Positions 49,653 through 58,563 of a stretch of DNA of 64,000 nucleotides are shown here, one piece after another (position 1 is the stretch's first letter; each line of letters opens with the position of its first letter). Source of the DNA: Renibacterium sp. (GTDB taxonomy: Bacteria > Actinomycetota > Actinomycetes > Actinomycetales > Micrococcaceae); the NCBI GenBank assembly GCA_017419405.1, contig JAFOLH010000001.1:620001-684000 (forward strand). Reading direction: 5' to 3'. The translations under genes were made by a program, and so were the position numbers. A model generated the notes under the pieces. That model ran no database searches, was not told the DNA's origin, and worked only from the letters and a program-made list of their open reading frames with translations.

Positions 49653-50342
49653 ATGCGGGAGCGTAGACGGAACCCGCGTCACGCTTCCCGGAAAATCAGC
49701 AATCCCAGCCCGCGCCGGCGGAAGCTGCTCAAAGCATGGGGCTGGATCGGCGCCGGCCTGGTGCTGGGCCTGCTCGGCAGCCAAGGCACTTATGCCTTTT
49801 GGAACACGTCGGTGACCAGTTCGGGCCAGCAGGTGCAAGCCGCTGATTTCCGGGTCTCCGTGGCCAACAGTGCGGGCAGCAATGTCCAGATGCCGGCCGG
49901 CGTGAACCTGAGCCAAGGTGTGCCGGCAACCGGGTTGTTCCCCGGTCAGTCGCAGTTCAACGAAGTGCGATTCGGCAACCAGGGCACGGCCCGTGCGGAT
50001 GCCGCGGCAGTGCGGTTGAGCATTCCGAACCGGCCCTTCGCGCGGGACAGCGCGAGCTCGGCGAACCGCTCGTTCGCGGGCAGCCTGTCGCTCAGGGTCG
50101 CTACCGGCGTGCCGGCGGCGACCTCGTGTTCCGCGGCCGCGGGTTACCAGGATGTCCCGATGAGCGCTGCCGGAAACGACGGCGAAGCTCTCACCGGAGG
50201 TCCGGCGGCAGTATTGCCGAAAGACGGCAGCAGCAAATGGTGCTTTCAAACCACGTTGTCCACCAACGCACCCAACGGCGCACAAGGCCGCTCGGCAGTG
50301 ATCAGTGTGACGATCGGCGCAGACCAGGTACCGGCGTCGTGA
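49653..50342 (+). CDS. Exported protein with SipW-type signal peptide (second)
   Basis: The 229-residue protein has a long basic head (MRERRRNPRHASRK), a hydrophobic segment (GWIGAGLVLGLLGS) and the motif TYAFWNTSV, parallel to the first gene of the operon. The mature part is about 170 residues with two Cys far apart (TSCSAAAG and KWCFQTT), which could form a disulfide after export. It begins 4 nt after the previous stop and its own stop overlaps the signal peptidase GTG by 4 nt. No specific family beyond the SipW-tag group was recognised. Confidence 0.82.
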   Translation: MRERRRNPRHASRKISNPSPRRRKLLKAWGWIGAGLVLGLLGSQGTYAFWNTSVTSSGQQVQAADFRVSVANSAGSNVQMPAGVNLSQGVPATGLFPGQSQFNEVRFGNQGTARADAAAVRLSIPNRPFARDSASSANRSFAGSLSLRVATGVPAATSCSAAAGYQDVPMSAAGNDGEALTGGPAAVLPKDGSSKWCFQTTLSTNAPNGAQGRSAVISVTIGADQVPAS

Positions 50343-50974
50343 GCGCGGCGCGGAAAGCCCTGTCCCTGGGCGGACGGCTGGCCTCCTACGCGGCGCTGCT
50401 GCTGGCGGTGTTCGCAGCGCTGCTGCTGGTCGCGGTCCCGATGCTGACCGGCTCGCAGACCTACACCGTGCTCACCGGATCGATGCAGCCGAATTATCCT
50501 CCGGGCACGCTGGTGGTGATCAAGCCGATTGCCGCTGACCAGCTCGCAGTAGGCGATGTGATCACCTATCAGACAGCACCCGGACAGCCCGAGGTGGTGA
50601 CGCACCGGATCACCGGCCTGGGCGTCGCGCAGAACGGCGAACGCAGTTTCGCCACCCAAGGGGATGCGAACAACTCGCCCGACGATCGCGCAGTGATGCC
50701 GGTGCAGATTCGCGGCAAACTGTTTTATTCGGTGCCGCTTTTGGGCTATCCGGCCAACTGGCTGAACCAGGGCTTCGACCAGGTGGGCGGAAAGGGCCCG
50801 ATCATCCTGATCGTGGTCGGCCTGCTGTTCGGCTACGGCTTCTGGATGTTCTTCCGGGCCTGGCGGGAGCGCGGTGAAACAGCTGCGGCGCGCGAAGCGG
50901 ATTCGGCGGACCGCCCGGCGAACCCGGAAACGACGACTGAGGCAGAGAGGACGAGAGATGCGGCAATCGGTTAA
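50339..50974 (+). CDS. sipW: SipW-type signal peptidase I
   Basis: The 211-residue membrane peptidase is of the ER/SipW subclass that uses a Ser-His pair. The nucleophile lies in YTVLTGSMQPNYPPGTLVVI near residue 47, His replaces the usual Lys in VVTHRITG near 88, and the acidic box reads TQGDANNSPDD near 107-117. One membrane segment precedes the catalytic domain (about 14-34) and another follows (about 145-168), with a charged tail. It is flanked by three genes whose signal peptides carry the SipW-type motif, so these are its likely substrates. The GTG overlaps the preceding stop. Confidence 0.92.
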   Translation: MSAARKALSLGGRLASYAALLLAVFAALLLVAVPMLTGSQTYTVLTGSMQPNYPPGTLVVIKPIAADQLAVGDVITYQTAPGQPEVVTHRITGLGVAQNGERSFATQGDANNSPDDRAVMPVQIRGKLFYSVPLLGYPANWLNQGFDQVGGKGPIILIVVGLLFGYGFWMFFRAWRERGETAAAREADSADRPANPETTTEAERTRDAAIG

Positions 50975-51713
50975 CCGGGCCGCTTGGCTGCTCGGAGCAC
51001 TGCTGCCAGCGGTGCTGCTTTCCTTGTTCTTCGTCCAGGGCAGCGCCGGCAAGGCCGCTGCCGCCCAAGCCCCGGAGCTGTCCTTGAGCACCGATGGACG
51101 GAACTTTGGATCCGGGCTGGGTGGGCCGATCCTGATCGGGATTGAGCGATATGTCCCCGGCGATCGAAACCAACGTACCGTCTGGGTCCGCAACGACAGC
51201 GGCGATCCGGCATGGCTGTGGTCCGGCTATCAGACCACTTCCGGAGACCCCGTGCTGCTGCCATTCCTGAAAGTCTCGGCGAGCTACGGCAGCGGAACGG
51301 CCCCGGCGGAGATCGGCCTGCTGCCGGGTGTCGGCCAATGCCGCACCTTGCTCCCCGCGCAGAAAATCGCCGCCGGGGAAACCGTGCCGATGGTGATCGG
51401 AGCGGCCTTCGATCCCGCTGCGCCGAATGCGACCCGGCTGAGCTCGGCCGAGTTCGCGGTGAACATCGGGCTGACCCAGGACATCGGACAGCCAGCAGGG
51501 CCCGATGGCTGCACCGGGTCCGACAACCCGGGCACCGGTGCTGAAGGCGCCCGGGATGCGATCGGCCAACTCCCGGAGACCGGGGCCGGCGGCATGATCC
51601 CCTGGCTGTCCTTGGCCGCGGCGACGATGGTCGCGGGATTCGGATTCGTCGCGGCGACCCGGAAACGACGGATCCGGGAAACTTTCGATGACGGGACTGA
51701 GGAGCGACGATGA
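50958..51713 (+). CDS. LPXTG-anchored surface protein
   Basis: The 251-residue protein has an ordinary signal peptide (NRAAWLLGALLPAVLLSLFF, then AKAAAAQA-like small residues) and a complete sortase signal at the end: QLPETGAGG near residue 204, a hydrophobic helix (IPWLSLAAATMVAGFGF) and the basic tail RKRRIRE. The ectodomain is about 150 residues, with one Cys pair (GQCRTLL and DGCTGS). It overlaps the signal peptidase 3' end by 17 nt and the next gene by 4 nt. Covalent attachment to peptidoglycan is predicted, so it could be the wall anchor of the exported proteins. No sortase gene is in the window. Confidence 0.88.
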   Translation: MRQSVNRAAWLLGALLPAVLLSLFFVQGSAGKAAAAQAPELSLSTDGRNFGSGLGGPILIGIERYVPGDRNQRTVWVRNDSGDPAWLWSGYQTTSGDPVLLPFLKVSASYGSGTAPAEIGLLPGVGQCRTLLPAQKIAAGETVPMVIGAAFDPAAPNATRLSSAEFAVNIGLTQDIGQPAGPDGCTGSDNPGTGAEGARDAIGQLPETGAGGMIPWLSLAAATMVAGFGFVAATRKRRIRETFDDGTEERR

Positions 51714-52183
51714 CGGCTTTCCGGAACAAACTGACCCGGCGGGGCATCGCGGTGCTCGCGCTGAGCCTGGCCGCGGTGCTGGGATCCTCCGCCTTGGCCG
51801 GGTACGCGTATTGGGGACTGCGCAGCAGCTCCACGATTTCGGTCAGCGCCGGTTCGGTGGAGACGCCCGCGGTGAGTTGCACGCAGGTCGGCCGGAACGA
51901 AGTGCGGATCAGCTGGTCCGGCAATCCGGGCAATGGCGTGACCGGCTACACCTTGGTGACTTCGTCGTCGAGCGGTGGTTCGAGCACCCGGAACTTCGGG
52001 CCGGGGACGACCTCGATCAATGATTCCTTCAGCGGAAGCGGCGGCATCATCATCAGCGGCAGCGCGACCTGGACCTATACCGTGACGGCGGCGTACGGAT
52101 CCTGGACCTCCCCGGAAAATTCGACCTCCGCCCGGGGCACCGGGGCCACTTTCCTCCGCTCGGCCACACTGACCTGCAACTGA
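51710..52183 (+). CDS. Exported protein with SipW-type signal peptide (third)
   Basis: The 157-residue protein starts MTAFRNKLTRRGI, has a hydrophobic segment (VLALSLAAVLGSSALAG) and the motif GYAYWGLRS, matching the other two SipW-type signals in the operon. The mature part reads as a single Fn3-like beta sandwich (TCQVGRNEVRISW-like opening, then SATWTYTVTAAYGSWTSP) with two Cys near its ends. The ATG overlaps the LPETG gene stop by 4 nt. It closes the operon before a terminator. The domain reading is tentative. Confidence 0.8.
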   Translation: MTAFRNKLTRRGIAVLALSLAAVLGSSALAGYAYWGLRSSSTISVSAGSVETPAVSCTQVGRNEVRISWSGNPGNGVTGYTLVTSSSSGGSSTRNFGPGTTSINDSFSGSGGIIISGSATWTYTVTAAYGSWTSPENSTSARGTGATFLRSATLTCN

Positions 52184-52184
52184 A

Positions 52185-52228
52185 AACCGCCCCGGCCGGC
52201 GCGCGTGAAGCGGCTGGCCGAGGCGGTT
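52185..52228. terminator. Hairpin between the SipW operon and putA
   Basis: AACCGCC (from 52185) pairs with GGCGGTT (to 52228), with a further GGCC/GGCC helix inside. It directly follows the last stop of the operon and faces the convergent putA stop. Minus-strand transcripts would end in TTTT after the stem. Confidence 0.65.
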
Positions 52229-52244
52229 CCGAGTCCCTCGCGGA

Positions 52245-55200
52245 TCAGAAGACCGTGTGCGAAATATTGTCCGGGTTGCCGAAGCGGTGTGCCGTGATCG
52301 CCACTGCCTGCTCGTGCAGGAACGGCAGCATTTCGATCCGTCCGGCTTCGGTCACCGGTCCGGCATAGACCGCGACGTCGGGGCTGCCTCCGGTGGCTTC
52401 CAGCAACGCGGCTTCGGCACTTCGGGTGCGGTCGCCGACCAACCGCACGCGGAGGGCGCCGGCACTGTGCAGCCGCGCGGCCCAGTCGGACTCGGTTTCG
52501 ATCGTCACTGTGCTGCCCAACTGGATGAGCGCGTTGCGCACACCGGGCGTCGGGGCTTCGCCGAGCGAAACCGTCACCGGGGCGCCGGCCCGGTTGCCGG
52601 CCGAAGCTACCCGGATCAAGTCGCTGGACCGGTCGCCGTCGAAACGTACTTCGACCGGAACTGGCAGATAGCGGAAGACGTTGCGTTCCACGCCGAGGCC
52701 GGAGACGTCTTTTGCCACGCCGAACTCGGCGTCCCAATGCCGCTGGTCATCCGCCACGGCCCGGGTGAGCGAAGCCAAATCAGCATCCGCGAGTTCTGCG
52801 GCGACCGCCTTCACGGCCTGCTCGACCGCGGGCCGCGCCTGGGCCGCCGGCAGCTGCTCGGGGAGTGCGGCTGGTTCCCAGCCGCCCAAGTGCAGGAGGT
52901 AGTTCGGGCCACCCGCTTTGGCACCGGCGCCGACCGAAGAACGCTTCCAACCGCCGAAGGGCTGGCGCTGCACGATCGCCCCGGTGATCCCGCGGTTGAC
53001 GTACAAATTGCCGGCCTGGACTTTCGACAGCCAGAGCGAAAGCTCTGCGGCGTCCATGGTGTGCAGGCCAGCGGTCAGCCCATAGGCCGAAGCGTTCTGC
53101 AGCTCGATGGCCTCATCCAAAGTCTTGGCGGTCATGATGCCGAGCACCGGCCCGAAGAATTCGGTCAGGTGGTAGTAGCTGTTCGGGCGGACTCCGGTAC
53201 GCACGCCCGGGGAGAAGAGCCTGCCTTCCTGATCGAGCTGACGCGGTTCGACGAGCCAGGACTCGCCGTCGCCCAAGGTGGTCAGCGCGCTCTTGAGCTT
53301 GCCCGAAGCGGGTTCGATGATCGGGCCCATTTCGGTTTCCGGATCATCCGGGAAGCCGACCTTGAGCGAAGCGGCGGCGTCGACCAGCTGGTTGCGGAAC
53401 CGTGCCGAATCCGCCACCGAACCGACCAGGATCACCAACGAGGCGGCAGAACACTTCTGCCCGGCGTGACCGAAGGCCGACCGCACGACGTCCTTGGCGG
53501 CAATGTCCGGGTCTGCGCTCGGGGTGACGATGATGGCATTCTTGCCGCTCGTCTCGGCCAGCAGCGGCAGATCCTTGCGCCAGGACCGGAACAGCTTCGC
53601 GGTCTCATATGCTCCGGTCAAGATCACCCGGTCCACGGCGGCGTGCGCAATCAGGCTCTGCCCGATCGGGCCTTCTTCGAGGTCCGCGAAGATCAGCACC
53701 TCTTTCGGGATTCCGGCGTCCCACAGTGATTGCACCACCTGGGCGGCGCAGCGCTTGGCCTGCGGCGCGGGTTTGACGATGACCGAGCTGCCGGCTGCCA
53801 GCGGAGCCAGAATCGAGCCGGCGGTGATCGCGATCGGGAAGTTCCACGGGGGAGTCACCACGGTGAGCTTGGCCGGCACGAACCGGGCGCCCTGCACCGC
53901 GTCGAGGTTTTCCGCGCCCAGTGCGTAGTAGTTGGCGAAGTCGATCGCCTCGCTGATTTCGACGTCGCCTTCGGCCAGGGTTTTGCCGGTCTCGCTGGCC
54001 GCGACTTCGATCAGGGCGCCGCGGTTGGCGGCCAGTTCGACGGCGGCTTTGCGCAGCAGCTGCGCCCGGCCGCTGCCGCCCAGTCCCGCCCAGTCCGGCT
54101 GAGCGGCCAAAGCGGTGGAAACCAGGGCTTCGACGGCTTCCGGGCTGGTGTGCGCGGAGCCGGCGACCAGTTCCGAGCCGAGTTCCGAGCCGGGCAGCCG
54201 CTCCAGGATTTCCCGGCCCCAGGCCCGGATGTTCGGCAGCGAGGAATCCGAGTCATCGGCGTTGCGGAAAAGCCCCGGCGCGGATTGCGGCGCCCGGTCG
54301 GTGCGCTGCTGCCGGTTGGGCTGCGGAACCACAGCGTCCAGTGCGGCGAGCGAATCCAGGAAACGTTGCTTTTCGCGCTCGAACAGCGCCGGATTCGAGG
54401 TCAGTTCGAAGACCGCGGACATGAAGTTCTCCGGGCTGGCATTCTCTTCGAGCCGGCGGATCAGGTAGCTGATCGCGACGTCGAACTGCTGCGGCTTGAC
54501 CACCGGGGTGTAGAGCAGCAGCGAACCGACATCGGCCCGGACCGCCTCGGCTTGGTCCTCGGCCATGCCGAGCAGCATTTCGAATTCGATCCGGTCCGAG
54601 ACCCCGCGGGCTTCGGCGAGCAGATGCGCGAAGGCGATGTCGAAGAGATTGTGCCCGGCCACACCGAGCCGGACCGCAGCCGCGTTCTCCGGTTGCAGGG
54701 CCCAATCCAGGCAGCGCTTGTAGTTGGTGTCGGCGGCTTGCTTGGACTCCACGGTGGCCAAGGCCCAGTGGTGCAGCGCCGCGTCGACGCGTTCCATGGC
54801 GAGATTCGCGCCCTTGACCAGGCGCACCTTGATGCTCGCCCCGCCGTCGGCCTGGCGTTGTTGCGTCCAAGCGGTCAGATCCTGCAGCGCGCCCAAGGCG
54901 TCCGGCAAATAGGCCTGCAGCACGATGCCGGCTTCGAAGTTCTTCAGCTCGGGCCGGTCCAGAATCCGCTTGAACACGGCGACTGTGAGGTCCAGGTCGT
55001 GGTATTCCTCCATGTCCAAGTTGATGAACTTCGGGCCGCCCGCTGCGGCTGCGGCGCTCGCGTAGAGCGGCACCAATCGGTCGGTGATCTTTTGCACCGA
55101 CTCTTCGAAAGCCCACATGTTCAACTGCGAAACCACCGAGGATACCTTGATCGAAACATAGTCCACATCGGGACGTTCCAGCAGTTCCTTGGTGCCGGCC

Positions 55201-55703
55201 AACCGGGCATCGGCTTCCTTGTCGCCCAGCACGGCTTCGCCGAGCAAATTGATGTTGAGCCGGGTGTGGTCGTGTTTCAGCTTGGCGATCGAAGCGCCGA
55301 GCTGTTGCGGCCGGGCGTCCACGATCAGGTGGGCGACCATCTGACGCAGAATCGCGCGGGCGACCGGTACCACGACGGCGGGCAGAGCCGGGGCGAGAAT
55401 CCCGCCGATCCGGACGCCTGCCTTCATGTACCAAGGCAGGAAGGTCGGTGCCTCTTTGGCCAGCAACGCCAGATTGCGGGCCGCGACGCCCAAGTCTTCG
55501 GGCCGCACCACGCGGTCGACGAAGCCGATGGTGAAGTCCAGACCGCGTTGGTCTTTGAGCACTTCAGCCAGCAGCGCTGCTGATTGGGAACCCTTTTTGG
55601 CCCCTTCGGACGGCGGCGTGGCCAACCATTTCCGAACCAGGGCAACCGATTCATCGGCCAATTGGGTAGGGCGGGGATTTGCGGGGGCAAACGTTTGAGT
55701 CAT
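52245..55703 (-). CDS. putA: Bifunctional proline dehydrogenase / P5C dehydrogenase
   Basis: PutA (1152 residues) oxidises proline to glutamate in two channelled steps. The N-terminal half is the FAD-dependent PRODH barrel (LDMEEYHDLDLTVAVFKRI near 231; VKGANLAMERVD near 300). The second half is the aldehyde dehydrogenase: LAETSGKNAI near residue 713 holds the catalytic Glu and GHAGQKCSAAS near 750 the nucleophile Cys. A C-terminal domain of about 190 residues follows, as in long PutA forms. There is no N-terminal ribbon-helix-helix domain, so it is not a self-regulating PutA. It is divergent from leuS. Confidence 0.95.
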   Translation of the reverse strand: MTQTFAPANPRPTQLADESVALVRKWLATPPSEGAKKGSQSAALLAEVLKDQRGLDFTIGFVDRVVRPEDLGVAARNLALLAKEAPTFLPWYMKAGVRIGGILAPALPAVVVPVARAILRQMVAHLIVDARPQQLGASIAKLKHDHTRLNINLLGEAVLGDKEADARLAGTKELLERPDVDYVSIKVSSVVSQLNMWAFEESVQKITDRLVPLYASAAAAAGGPKFINLDMEEYHDLDLTVAVFKRILDRPELKNFEAGIVLQAYLPDALGALQDLTAWTQQRQADGGASIKVRLVKGANLAMERVDAALHHWALATVESKQAADTNYKRCLDWALQPENAAAVRLGVAGHNLFDIAFAHLLAEARGVSDRIEFEMLLGMAEDQAEAVRADVGSLLLYTPVVKPQQFDVAISYLIRRLEENASPENFMSAVFELTSNPALFEREKQRFLDSLAALDAVVPQPNRQQRTDRAPQSAPGLFRNADDSDSSLPNIRAWGREILERLPGSELGSELVAGSAHTSPEAVEALVSTALAAQPDWAGLGGSGRAQLLRKAAVELAANRGALIEVAASETGKTLAEGDVEISEAIDFANYYALGAENLDAVQGARFVPAKLTVVTPPWNFPIAITAGSILAPLAAGSSVIVKPAPQAKRCAAQVVQSLWDAGIPKEVLIFADLEEGPIGQSLIAHAAVDRVILTGAYETAKLFRSWRKDLPLLAETSGKNAIIVTPSADPDIAAKDVVRSAFGHAGQKCSAASLVILVGSVADSARFRNQLVDAAASLKVGFPDDPETEMGPIIEPASGKLKSALTTLGDGESWLVEPRQLDQEGRLFSPGVRTGVRPNSYYHLTEFFGPVLGIMTAKTLDEAIELQNASAYGLTAGLHTMDAAELSLWLSKVQAGNLYVNRGITGAIVQRQPFGGWKRSSVGAGAKAGGPNYLLHLGGWEPAALPEQLPAAQARPAVEQAVKAVAAELADADLASLTRAVADDQRHWDAEFGVAKDVSGLGVERNVFRYLPVPVEVRFDGDRSSDLIRVASAGNRAGAPVTVSLGEAPTPGVRNALIQLGSTVTIETESDWAARLHSAGALRVRLVGDRTRSAEAALLEATGGSPDVAVYAGPVTEAGRIEMLPFLHEQAVAITAHRFGNPDNISHTVF

Positions 55704-55856
55704 GTCTACGTTGACCTATCGATGACGGGCCACAACCGGGATTTGAGGTAGACGGGTGGCCGATCAGCCGCGGGAGCACTCCTCCTCGGCATGGGCGCGC
55801 GCGGGCGCCCAGGTAAAGAATAGCCCCGGCTGTGCGCCTGCGCGAAAGCGATGCGC

Positions 55857-55862
55857 TAAAGT
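55857..55862 (+). promoter_or_regulatory. -10 element of the leuS leader transcript (TAAAGT)
   Basis: TAAAGT is followed by exactly 6 nt (TGCTTC) and the ATG of the leader peptide, so the transcript probably starts at that ATG. Confidence 0.6.
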
Positions 55863-55868
55863 TGCTTC

Positions 55869-55895
55869 ATGCATACGTTCCTGTTGCTTAGCTAG
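55869..55895 (+). CDS. leuS leader peptide MHTFLLLS
   Basis: The short frame ATG-CAT-ACG-TTC-CTG-TTG-CTT-AGC-TAG holds three consecutive leucine codons out of eight, all different codons. It starts 6 nt after a -10 element and is followed by mutually exclusive RNA stems and a T tract before leuS. This is the layout of ribosome-mediated attenuation. A ribosome waiting for Leu-tRNA at 55881-55889 would leave GGCCAG (55902-55907) free; one that reaches the stop would cover it. The peptide itself is not expected to have a function. Confidence 0.72.
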   Translation: MHTFLLLS

Positions 55896-55901
55896 CCGTC
55901 C

Positions 55902-55985
55902 GGCCAGCGCCGCGATCTCGGCGCCGTCGAACGGCATTCCCCTTGCTCTGGCCTCATCTCAGGCGTAGTCGAGGGGTTTTTCTTT
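55902..55985 (+). terminator. leuS attenuator: antiterminator and terminator
   Basis: The terminator is CCCCT (55939-55943) with AGGGG (55972-55976), an inner GCCT/AGGC stem (55951-55954 and 55961-55964) and the tract TTTTTCTTT (55977-55985). The antiterminator candidate pairs GGCCAG (55902-55907) with CTGGCC (55948-55953), which uses part of the terminator's inner arm. leuS begins 34 nt after the T tract. Confidence 0.72.
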
Positions 55986-56019
55986 GTCACCAGCAGGAAT
56001 TGGACGGAAGGCAACACTC

Positions 56020-58536
56020 ATGAGTCAGAACACCAGCCAAACCGAGGCTGATGTCCAGGACGGCAACAGCTACGACATCGCCTCGATCGAAGCGAAATGG
56101 CTGCCCCGCTGGGATGAAGCCGAGATCTTCGCGCCGAGCGATGACGGCAGCAAGGAACGGCGTTACGTCTGCGACATGTTCCCTTACCCATCGGGCGATC
56201 TGCACATGGGACACGCCGAAGCCTTTGCGCTGGGCGATGTGGTGGCACGCTATTTGAAGCTGAAGGGCTTCGATGTGCTGCACCCGGTCGGCTGGGATTC
56301 GTTCGGCCTGCCGGCGGAGAATGCCGCGATCAAACGCAATGCGCATCCTGCCGAGTGGACCTATGCCAACATCGACACCCAAGCGGCGTCCTTCAGACGC
56401 TATGCGACCAGCGTGGATTGGTCCCGCCGGCTGCAGACCTCCGATCCGGAGTACTACCGGTGGACCCAGTGGCTGTTCCTGCGCTTCTACGAACGCGGAC
56501 TGGCCTACCGGAAGAACTCGCCGGTCAATTGGTGCCCCAAAGACCAGACCGTGCTGGCGAACGAACAGGTGATCAACGGCGCTTGCGAACGCTGTGGCAC
56601 ACCGGTCACCAAGAAGAACCTCAACCAGTGGTATTTCAAGATCACCGACTATGCGGACCGGCTGCTCGACGACATGGCCGAGCTGGAAGGCCACTGGCCC
56701 GAGCGGGTCCTGGCGATGCAGCGCAACTGGATCGGCCGTTCGCAGGGCGCGCATGTTGACTTCGCGATCGACGGGATGACCGATCCGGAAACCGGAGAGG
56801 CCAAGAAGGTCACGGTTTTCACTACCCGGCCGGACACGTTGTTCGGAGCCACGTTCTTCGTGGTCGCGGTCGATGCCGCCCTGTCCAGCGAACTGGTCGA
56901 TCCGGAGCACCGGGCCGCATTGGCGGCGTACCAGGAGCAAGTCAAGAAGCTCTCCGACATCGAGCGGCAAGCCACCGATCGGGAAAAGACCGGGGTCTTC
57001 CTGGGCCGCTACGCGGTGAATCCGATCAATGGCCAGTTGCTGCCGGTTTGGGCCGCCGACTATGTCCTGGCCGACTACGGCACCGGCGCGATCATGGCGG
57101 TTCCGGCGCACGATCAACGGGACTTGGACTTCGCCCGCGCCTTCGGCCTGCCGGTGACGGTCGTGGTGCAGACCGGTGCCGAGGATCCCGCCGAAACCGG
57201 GATCGCCGCCGTCGGCGATGGCTTGCTGGTGAACTCCGGGCCGCTTGACGGATTGCCGAAAGCCGAGGCGATTCCCGCTGCGATCGAGCTGGTGGCGGCA
57301 GCCGGGACCGGCGAAGCGACGACGAACTTCCGGTTGCGGGATTGGCTGTTGAGCCGCCAGCGGTTCTGGGGTGCGCCGATTCCGATCATCCATTGCGCCG
57401 AATGCGGCGAGGTGCCGGTTCCGGACGATCAACTGCCGGTGAAACTGCCGGAGGATCTGCGTGGCGAGCAATTGGCGCCGAAGGGGACGTCTCCCTTGGC
57501 ATCGGTCGCGGACTGGGTCAACGTGGCCTGCCCGGCGTGCGGCGGCACCGCCACCCGGGACACCGATACGATGGACACTTTTGTCGATTCGTCCTGGTAT
57601 TACCTGCGTTATACCTCGCCGGGATACACCGAGGGTCCCTTCGACCCGGCTGCGGCCGACCGCTGGATGGGGGTCGACCAATACGTCGGCGGGGTGGAGC
57701 ACGCGATTCTGCATCTGCTCTACAGCCGGTTCTTCGTCAAGGTGCTCAACGACATGGGGCTGCTGAAGGCCAACGAGCCGTTCAAAGCCTTGTTGAACCA
57801 AGGCCAGGTGCTCAATGGCGGCAAAGCCATGAGCAAGTCGCTGGGCAACGGCGTGGATCTGTCCGAACAGCTCTCGCAGTTCGGCGTGGACGCGGTCCGA
57901 CTGACCATGATCTTCGCTTCGCCGCCGGAAGACGACGTGGATTGGGCCGATGTTTCGCCGGCCGGTTCGGCGAAGTTCCTGGCCCGGGCCTGGCGGCTGG
58001 CGCAGGACGTCGATTCGGCTCCCGGCACCGATCCGGCGGCTGGCGACCCGGCATTGCGCGCGATCACGCACCGCACGGTCGCCGAGGCCGGTGCCCTGAT
58101 GGACGCGCACAAATTCAACGTGGTCGTGGCGAAACTCATGGAACTGGTCAATGCCTCGCGCAAGGCGATCGACTCGGGTCCCGGGGCGCAGGACCCGGCA
58201 GTGCGCGAGGCCGCTGCGGCGGTTGCGGTGCTGCTGAGCCTGTTCGCACCGTACACCGCGGAAGACATGTGGGAGCGGCTGGGCGGAACCGGCTTCGTGG
58301 CACAGGCGAGTTGGCCGGCGGTCGAAGAAAGCCTGCTGGTCCAATCCACGGTGACCGCCGTGGTGCAGATCCAGGGCAAAGTGCGTGATCGGCTCGAAGT
58401 GCCGGCAGAGGTGACCGAAGACGAACTGCGCCAGCTGGCCTTGGCCTCGGCCAACGTGCAACGGGCGCTCGACGGCCGGGACATCCGCACGGTCATCGTA
58501 CGCGCGCCGAAACTGGTGAATATTGTCCCGGCTTAG
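56020..58536 (+). CDS. leuS: Leucyl-tRNA synthetase
   Basis: LeuRS (838 residues) is a class I synthetase. The HIGH-type motif is [15 protein letters not shown] near residue 60, the CP1 editing domain follows ([15 protein letters not shown] near 268; the Asp-containing [15 protein letters not shown] near 360), and the KMSKS-type loop reads [10 protein letters not shown] near 603. The anticodon and C-terminal domains ([17 protein letters not shown]) are complete. GGAAGG lies 8 nt before the ATG at 56020. Expression is probably set by the upstream leucine attenuator. Confidence 0.97.
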   Translation: MSQNTSQTEADVQDGNSYDIASIEAKWLPRWDEAEIFAPSDDGSKERRYVCDMFPYPSGDLHMGHAEAFALGDVVARYLKLKGFDVLHPVGWDSFGLPAENAAIKRNAHPAEWTYANIDTQAASFRRYATSVDWSRRLQTSDPEYYRWTQWLFLRFYERGLAYRKNSPVNWCPKDQTVLANEQVINGACERCGTPVTKKNLNQWYFKITDYADRLLDDMAELEGHWPERVLAMQRNWIGRSQGAHVDFAIDGMTDPETGEAKKVTVFTTRPDTLFGATFFVVAVDAALSSELVDPEHRAALAAYQEQVKKLSDIERQATDREKTGVFLGRYAVNPINGQLLPVWAADYVLADYGTGAIMAVPAHDQRDLDFARAFGLPVTVVVQTGAEDPAETGIAAVGDGLLVNSGPLDGLPKAEAIPAAIELVAAAGTGEATTNFRLRDWLLSRQRFWGAPIPIIHCAECGEVPVPDDQLPVKLPEDLRGEQLAPKGTSPLASVADWVNVACPACGGTATRDTDTMDTFVDSSWYYLRYTSPGYTEGPFDPAAADRWMGVDQYVGGVEHAILHLLYSRFFVKVLNDMGLLKANEPFKALLNQGQVLNGGKAMSKSLGNGVDLSEQLSQFGVDAVRLTMIFASPPEDDVDWADVSPAGSAKFLARAWRLAQDVDSAPGTDPAAGDPALRAITHRTVAEAGALMDAHKFNVVVAKLMELVNASRKAIDSGPGAQDPAVREAAAAVAVLLSLFAPYTAEDMWERLGGTGFVAQASWPAVEESLLVQSTVTAVVQIQGKVRDRLEVPAEVTEDELRQLALASANVQRALDGRDIRTVIVRAPKLVNIVPA

Positions 58537-58563
58537 CCGGAAGCCGGTGAGCCGGGGATCGCG

